Below, piece after piece: positions 59,401 to 64,000 of a stretch of DNA of 64,000 nt; position 1 is the stretch's first letter, and each line of letters begins with the position of its first letter. The DNA is from Allantophomopsis cytisporea. Lineage: Eukaryota; Ascomycota; Leotiomycetes; Phacidiales; Phacidiaceae. Under the pieces are notes generated by a model. The model was not told where the DNA came from, did no database searches, and worked only from the letters and a program-made list of their open reading frames with translations. Location of the stretch: the NCBI GenBank assembly GCA_024752435.1, contig CP103027.1:1178001-1242000 (forward strand). Direction: 5' to 3'. Position numbers and translations under genes: made by a program.

Positions 59401-59756
59401 GCGGTCTCATCAATACCATTGCGTCTCACGTCTGTTATCGCATGCGTACGCTCGAGCGGCTGTGCGTCAATTGACTCCTGGCTATTTGAGCCAAGTGTCC
59501 CTATAAGATCAACATATTCTGTATACAAAAGATAGAAAACGGCTCTTTTAGAAGTTATCTTGTCAAAAATTCTTTGCAATTCGTCGGATTTCCAATCATT
59601 CGCCTCCCATTCTCCGTCATTGACCCTGCAAAGGCCACGTTCGCTAGAAGCCGGAGTGCCTGTCGATCCACAAACGCTTTGAGAGCTAGAATCGCGCTCA
59701 GCTTTAGAGGCCAGCGAGTCCTCTGAAGTCAAGGGCGAAATTTTATAAACACATGG
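56457..59756. other. Intergenic region
   Basis: About 3.3 kb between the divergent septin and acetyl-CoA-transporter genes, so it should hold both promoters. Contains a CACACA-rich tract (about 57318-57362). Open frames such as 59088-59474 (plus) and 59397-59789 (minus, overlapping the next gene's start) have no recognisable features. Confidence 0.5.
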
Positions 59757-61822
59757 ATGCCTCTTCCACTGGGTGACACGCTTCCGCATCTAAACATTCG
59801 TTCAGCTTCAGATCATCCAAGCTCCAATCTATTGCCCCTGCACGAGTCTGCGAATTTCCAGGAATTAGATTCCTTGACGGCTACGGGTCAACGTCATAAC
59901 CCTTTTTCCACGCGCGACAATAGACTTCGGTCCCCCATCCATCCAACCAATACCGAGCTCGCTGAGGATAAACAACACCTTCTTGGGGAATTGGAAGGTT
60001 CAGACGACGAAGACAACAGTCCTATGGGTGCCAAATCCCGCCGGAGTCCTCCACCCGCGCACCACGAGCCCTCTTCTTCCTCCACGATAGGAGGTGAGAA
60101 CGGTTCCAGCGCGAACGGTAAAATGGCCGGTGTGGAATATCGACGAAAAGGGGGCGCCTCTATAGACTCGACGACGGTATCTGCGAATCTCATGTCCCGC
60201 GAAACATTTTCTCTCGATGATGAACCTTTACCAGAGGCCACGGCGAATAACCATGGCTTCTTTCAACTGCCAATGCAGGACCGTAGAAACTTCTGCTTGT
60301 TGGTACTTTTGTACTTCCTTCAGGGTGTTCCCATGGGTCTCGCCACTGGTTCTGTGCCTTTCCTTCTGAAGAGAGCGCACTTGTCGTATACACAAATTGG
60401 TGTTTTTTCCTTAGCCTCATATCCATATTCTCTAAAGCTTTTATGGTCGCCGATTGTTGATGCTTGTTGGAGTCCAAAGGTTGGACGAAGGAAGAGTTGG
60501 ATCATGCCCATTCAGTTACTCTCGGGAATTGGGATGCTTTGGCTTGGGGCAAATGTGAAGGAGATGCTGCACGATGCCTCTGCGAACGGCGGAGCTGGTG
60601 TTTGGGGTTTCACATGGTGGTGGATCTTCTTGGTCTTCATGTGCGCCACTCAGGATATTGCCGTGGATGGATGGGCACTCACTCTCCTCCAACCAGGAAA
60701 TATCTCGTATGCCTCGACCGCACAAACTGTGGGTCTTACAGCAGGTCAATTCATGTCCTACACCGTTTTCCTCGCCTTCGAGTCTCCAGACTTCGCCAAC
60801 AAATGGTTCCGCAAGACCCCTCTTCCAGATGGAATCATGACCTTGGGAGGCTACCTTACATTCTGGGGATGGATCTACATTGTTGTGACTCTGGGTCTCG
60901 CCGCTCTCAAACGTGAAGAGAAGACTAAGAACGAGGATGGTATTTACGATGTCTATAAGGTAATGTGGGGAGTCTTGAAGCTCAAGAACATCCAAACGAT
61001 CATCATCATCCACTTGATCGCCAAGATTGGTTTCCAGGCAAACGACGCTGTCACCAACCTCAAGCTCCTTGACAAGGGTTTCAGCCAGGAAGATCTCGCA
61101 CTTACTGTGCTCATCGACTTCCCTTTCGAAATCGGTCTAGGTTACTATGCTGGGAAATGGTCAACGACATACACACCTATGAGACTATGGTGCTGGGCTT
61201 TTGTTGGTCGCCTACTCGCAGCAGTGATTGCGCAGATCACAGTGTATATTTTCCCATCAAACGGAGTAGACACATGGTATCTTCTCGTCGTTATCGCAGA
61301 GCACGTCTTCAGCACCTTCACAAGCACCGTCATGTTCGTCGCCATATCCGCTTTCCATGCGCGCATTGCCGATCCTGTTATTGGCGGAACTTACATGACT
61401 CTTCTAGCTACGTAAGTCTTCTCCCCCGTCCAATTCCCATATATCTCATCTCCATCACAAACTAACAACCTCTCAGCGTCTCCAACCTCGGTGGCACCTT
61501 CCCCCGCTTCTTCATCCTCAAATTAGTCGACTACTTCAACCAAGCGACCTGCATCCCTCCCACCACTCCCCCCGCACCCGAAAAACTGTTCGGCGACCTC
61601 GTCACCGCATCCTTCAGCTGCTCGGTCGAGGCCGAGAAGCAACGATGTTTGGACGGTGGTGGAGTCTGTCACGTCACGCGCGATGGATACTACATCACGA
61701 ACGTTGTCTGTGTTATAATTGGTGTAATCACGTTCTGGGGCTTCGTCAAGCCTGCAGCCCTCAAGTTGCAGAGTCTGCCATTGAGAGCATGGAGAATTGC
61801 TGGGGAGGGGACCAGGGCGTGA
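59757..61822 (+). CDS. Acetyl-CoA transporter (SLC33A1/AT-1 family)
   Basis: Major-facilitator-like carrier of the acetyl-CoA transporter family (PF13000); in animals it imports acetyl-CoA into the ER lumen. Two exons (59757-61411, 61477-61822; intron 65 nt) give 666 residues. The N-terminal 170 residues are hydrophilic and disordered (LLGELEGSDDEDNSPMG). The membrane part starts with NFCLLVLLYFLQGVPMGL and has family blocks SVPFLLKRAHLSYTQIGVFS, SYPYSLKLLWSPIVD, WSPKVGRRKSWIMP and FMCATQDIAVDGWALTLL. Later blocks are AKIGFQANDAVTNLKLLDKG and GGTYMTLLAT joined across the intron to VSNLGGTFPRFF. About 11-12 TM helices; a lumenal Cys-containing loop (CIPPTTP...CSVEAEKQRC) follows the intron. 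All family landmarks intact. Start uncertain by a few residues only. Confidence 0.92.
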
Positions 61823-62803
61823 TGATATGATATATATATATGCTAGAGTAGATGGTGTATGATAGATATTCCATATATTGTGTATTTTGCGCTAGATGTC
61901 GAATGTGGTCTGTGAATGTTCTTTGGTTTCAATGCATGCGTAAGCTTAGACTTCCAGGTTTGTGTCAAGTCTGCGATTGACTTATGATGTAGGTTTGAGC
62001 GAGTTGAGTAGTTCATATTTTTATGGAGTTATCAAATGCAAGTTTGTTATTTAAGTCGAGTACTTATGCTTAAAAGTATCAGATTCATAAGCTACAGATT
62101 ACTATTCTCTGAATCTTCATTGATCGTTGGGAGGCTTTACTTCCTTCGCGAAGATGCTCGATACATAGAACTAGATCCAATTATCACCACAGGAGAGAGG
62201 TTTGAAGTTGAAAATGAGGAAGTACCCGTCGATGGTTTATTTAACGACCATCAAGCTTATTTGACCCTGAAGACAGGCGCCAAGACAGTTCCAAAAATTA
62301 TTCCAGCAGAGCTCCAAGAGGAAGACTCTGACACGCTTCTTTAGAAGATAACTTACACTCATAGTCTCTGTTTGGCAGAGAAGCATCTAAACAAATCGGA
62401 TCCTGAATTGGAAAGGCTTTTCTGTGACGAGTCGCGCTTGGTGATGATAAACCGATCTTGCTTCTGCCAGCCTATGAACTTCATGTGCTAAACACTTTCG
62501 AAAAAACATTTGCATACTGATGCAAGCATACCAGACAATAATCGCATAAAAGCCTATCTGTACCTTTCTTCATAAGGCACGCATAGATCTAGCCCGGTTC
62601 GCACTGCTCACTTTCGAAGATAAATTACTTTCACTTTCAGTTTCTCTCCTTCACGCCCTACCATATAGACATCAGTCCACAACAAACAAAACTTCACAAC
62701 CCTCAGACCGTGACACATACGTCACATATCTTAAACTACAATCACAACCAAGCACGTACCAACATAAACCACAAACTCACTTCACAACATACAAAAACTC
62801 GCC
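61823..62803. other. Intergenic region with an isolated short frame
   Basis: About 1 kb. An open frame at 62036-62344 (plus) has protein-like, acidic composition (TTGERFEVENEEVPVDG), but no homology or start context that I recognise. The last 250 bases are CT-rich then CA-rich, a typical promoter/leader before the ORF at 62804. Confidence 0.45.
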
Positions 62804-64000
62804 ATGATGGAGAACCATTCTGGAGGAGAGAAGGTCACCGTCGAATCTCCACCTACTCCAGAAGATCACCAGGACATCCCCCAACCTTCTCAACGTAGTG
62901 AAACTTCTGACAATGACTCTATTGACGTCAACAATCACTCCAACAGAGATGGCGCAGTTTTCTCCGACTCAGATACCGAATCAGACTCCTCGCGCGAAGA
63001 AGGCGTCTATTACTATGATGAAATTCGTAAGGCCTTTCTCATTCCAACTCAGGAGGTTGCTCAAGTCTGGGAGGCCAAGAATTTCGCGAGTTTTACTAAA
63101 TGGAAGTACGAAGACCAGGAACTTGCTTTCAACAGCTTGAAGAAGTTGATCACAAACGTTGCTGCCAACTTCAACGTACGCATGTGGAAACTCATCAGCA
63201 AGAAGAATGGCAAATGGGACGGATCCCAGGAAAACCTCTCCACTCTCCGTGGCGAATTGGACAGCAATTATGCTATGATCATGGCTCTTAACCTTATGGC
63301 TGACACCTTGGAGGAGAAACAGAACAACTTTTGGGACTCGAAGAAAGCTTCGCGCGTCCTCATCGAGAATTCGTACCTCATGCGTGAGATGGAAAACAAG
63401 GATTCGCAGGTGAGATCACTCCAAGAGCAGTTGAACAACCTTCAGGCTGGCTTCGACAATCTGAGCATCAAGTACGAAGACCACATGGAGGATTGCAACC
63501 TTCTCCGAATCTCTGTCTACGACCTTGAGGTTATGCAAGAGTACAAGCGTATGGAGTTCAGAAATCACCTGGCAGCCTTCAAGTCTCTCGAAGATGCTGT
63601 TTATGCTCTTGAGTGCGTAAATGAGAGCAAGACTAGTGCGATCAATTCACTTCGTCGTCAAGTAGCTGTTCTCCGGGCGAAGCTCAGTGGATCTGATTTC
63701 ATGGCCATAGTTACTCAGTTGGACTCTCTTCGCCGGCAGGTAGAGAGCCTTCAGGAGAACCCTACTAGGATTGCATTGCTTGAGCAACAGATTACCGATC
63801 TCAATGAAAAGCTCACCAACAGCACAAAGGCCGTTGAGAATCTTCACCATAAAGCTTTCAACCCAACAAAGCCACCAATCTTCGCTGGTAATGAAACCCC
63901 AACTTTCGAAGAATGGAAGTTGCTTTGGCGCGCCTGGCAGAGCAAGTATGAGTCAAGACTTCATTCCAATGATATCACCTCAGTCTTGTTGGGACCTGCG
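62804..64000 (+). CDS. Coiled-coil protein, gag-like C-terminus, truncated by window end
   Basis: Open from ATG 62804 (or 62807) to the last base: 399 codons with no stop, so the gene continues beyond the window. The first 65 residues are acidic and Ser-rich, then a helical region, then strong coiled coil at about 190-350 (ENKDSQVRSLQEQLNNLQAG, EQQITDLNEKL). The last visible part reads KPPIFAGNETPTFEEWKLL then WRAWQSKYESRL. The pattern 'PPxFxGxxxxFEEWK' resembles the start of a Ty3/gypsy gag capsid domain, so a retroelement is possible. Against this, I cannot find an LTR or primer-binding site upstream, and the leader looks like that of an ordinary gene. Function unknown. Confidence 0.55.
   Translation, partial: MMENHSGGEKVTVESPPTPEDHQDIPQPSQRSETSDNDSIDVNNHSNRDGAVFSDSDTESDSSREEGVYYYDEIRKAFLIPTQEVAQVWEAKNFASFTKWKYEDQELAFNSLKKLITNVAANFNVRMWKLISKKNGKWDGSQENLSTLRGELDSNYAMIMALNLMADTLEEKQNNFWDSKKASRVLIENSYLMREMENKDSQVRSLQEQLNNLQAGFDNLSIKYEDHMEDCNLLRISVYDLEVMQEYKRMEFRNHLAAFKSLEDAVYALECVNESKTSAINSLRRQVAVLRAKLSGSDFMAIVTQLDSLRRQVESLQENPTRIALLEQQITDLNEKLTNSTKAVENLHHKAFNPTKPPIFAGNETPTFEEWKLLWRAWQSKYESRLHSNDITSVLLGPA

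Noticed and set aside
59397..59789. 130-codon minus-strand frame
   Set aside because: Overlaps the start of the acetyl-CoA transporter; no domain or splice support.
1..64000. CRISPR arrays, rRNA genes, bacterial-type operons
   Set aside because: No direct-repeat/spacer arrays or rRNA sequence seen; the genes are eukaryotic with introns.

Overview
The window is nuclear DNA of a filamentous ascomycete (Pezizomycotina). The genes are split by short introns (about 45-90 nt) with GT...AG ends and sit in long intergenic stretches. The gene set is typical of moulds: a PalI pH-signalling protein, a filament-type septin, a Ded1-type helicase, an Mtr-type amino acid permease and a carotenoid/opsin cluster. 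Protein sequence style suggests Leotiomycetes, but that is a guess. Exon boundaries were placed by eye from splice sites, reading frame and family homology.

Layout. 1-1.7 kb: no supported gene. 1.75-10.4 kb: secreted lysophospholipase/phospholipase B (+), a tRNA-like relic, an F-box protein (+), an amino acid permease with seven exons (+) and a decayed protein-kinase-like gene (+). 10.9-13 kb: mitochondrial ABC1/ADCK-family kinase-like protein (-). 17.3-19.9 kb: palI (+) behind a long pyrimidine-rich leader region. 21.0-23.7 kb: DEAD-box RNA helicase (-).

25.5-37.5 kb is the metabolic core. It holds carX (carotenoid cleavage oxygenase, -), carRA (lycopene cyclase/phytoene synthase, +), carB (phytoene desaturase, +) and a microbial-type rhodopsin (+). 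Together these read as one pathway: GGPP to phytoene (CarRA), desaturation (CarB), cyclisation to beta-carotene (CarRA), cleavage to retinal (CarX), and binding of retinal by the opsin. The opsin keeps the acceptor and donor aspartates of proton pumps. carX and carRA are divergent and share about 1.4 kb of upstream DNA.

38.1-41.2 kb: a secreted, very serine-rich protein with a 15-bp coding repeat array (-). 41.2-45.4 kb: gene-free DNA with a probable LTR-retrotransposon end, an inverted-repeat structure and a second tRNA-like locus. 45.4-46.9 kb: aquaporin (-). 50.0-52.8 kb: PA-TM-RING E3 ligase (+). 54.6-56.5 kb: divergent septin (-). 59.8-61.8 kb: acetyl-CoA transporter (+). 62.8 kb to the end: an open, truncated coiled-coil ORF that could be a retroelement gag or an unknown cellular gene.
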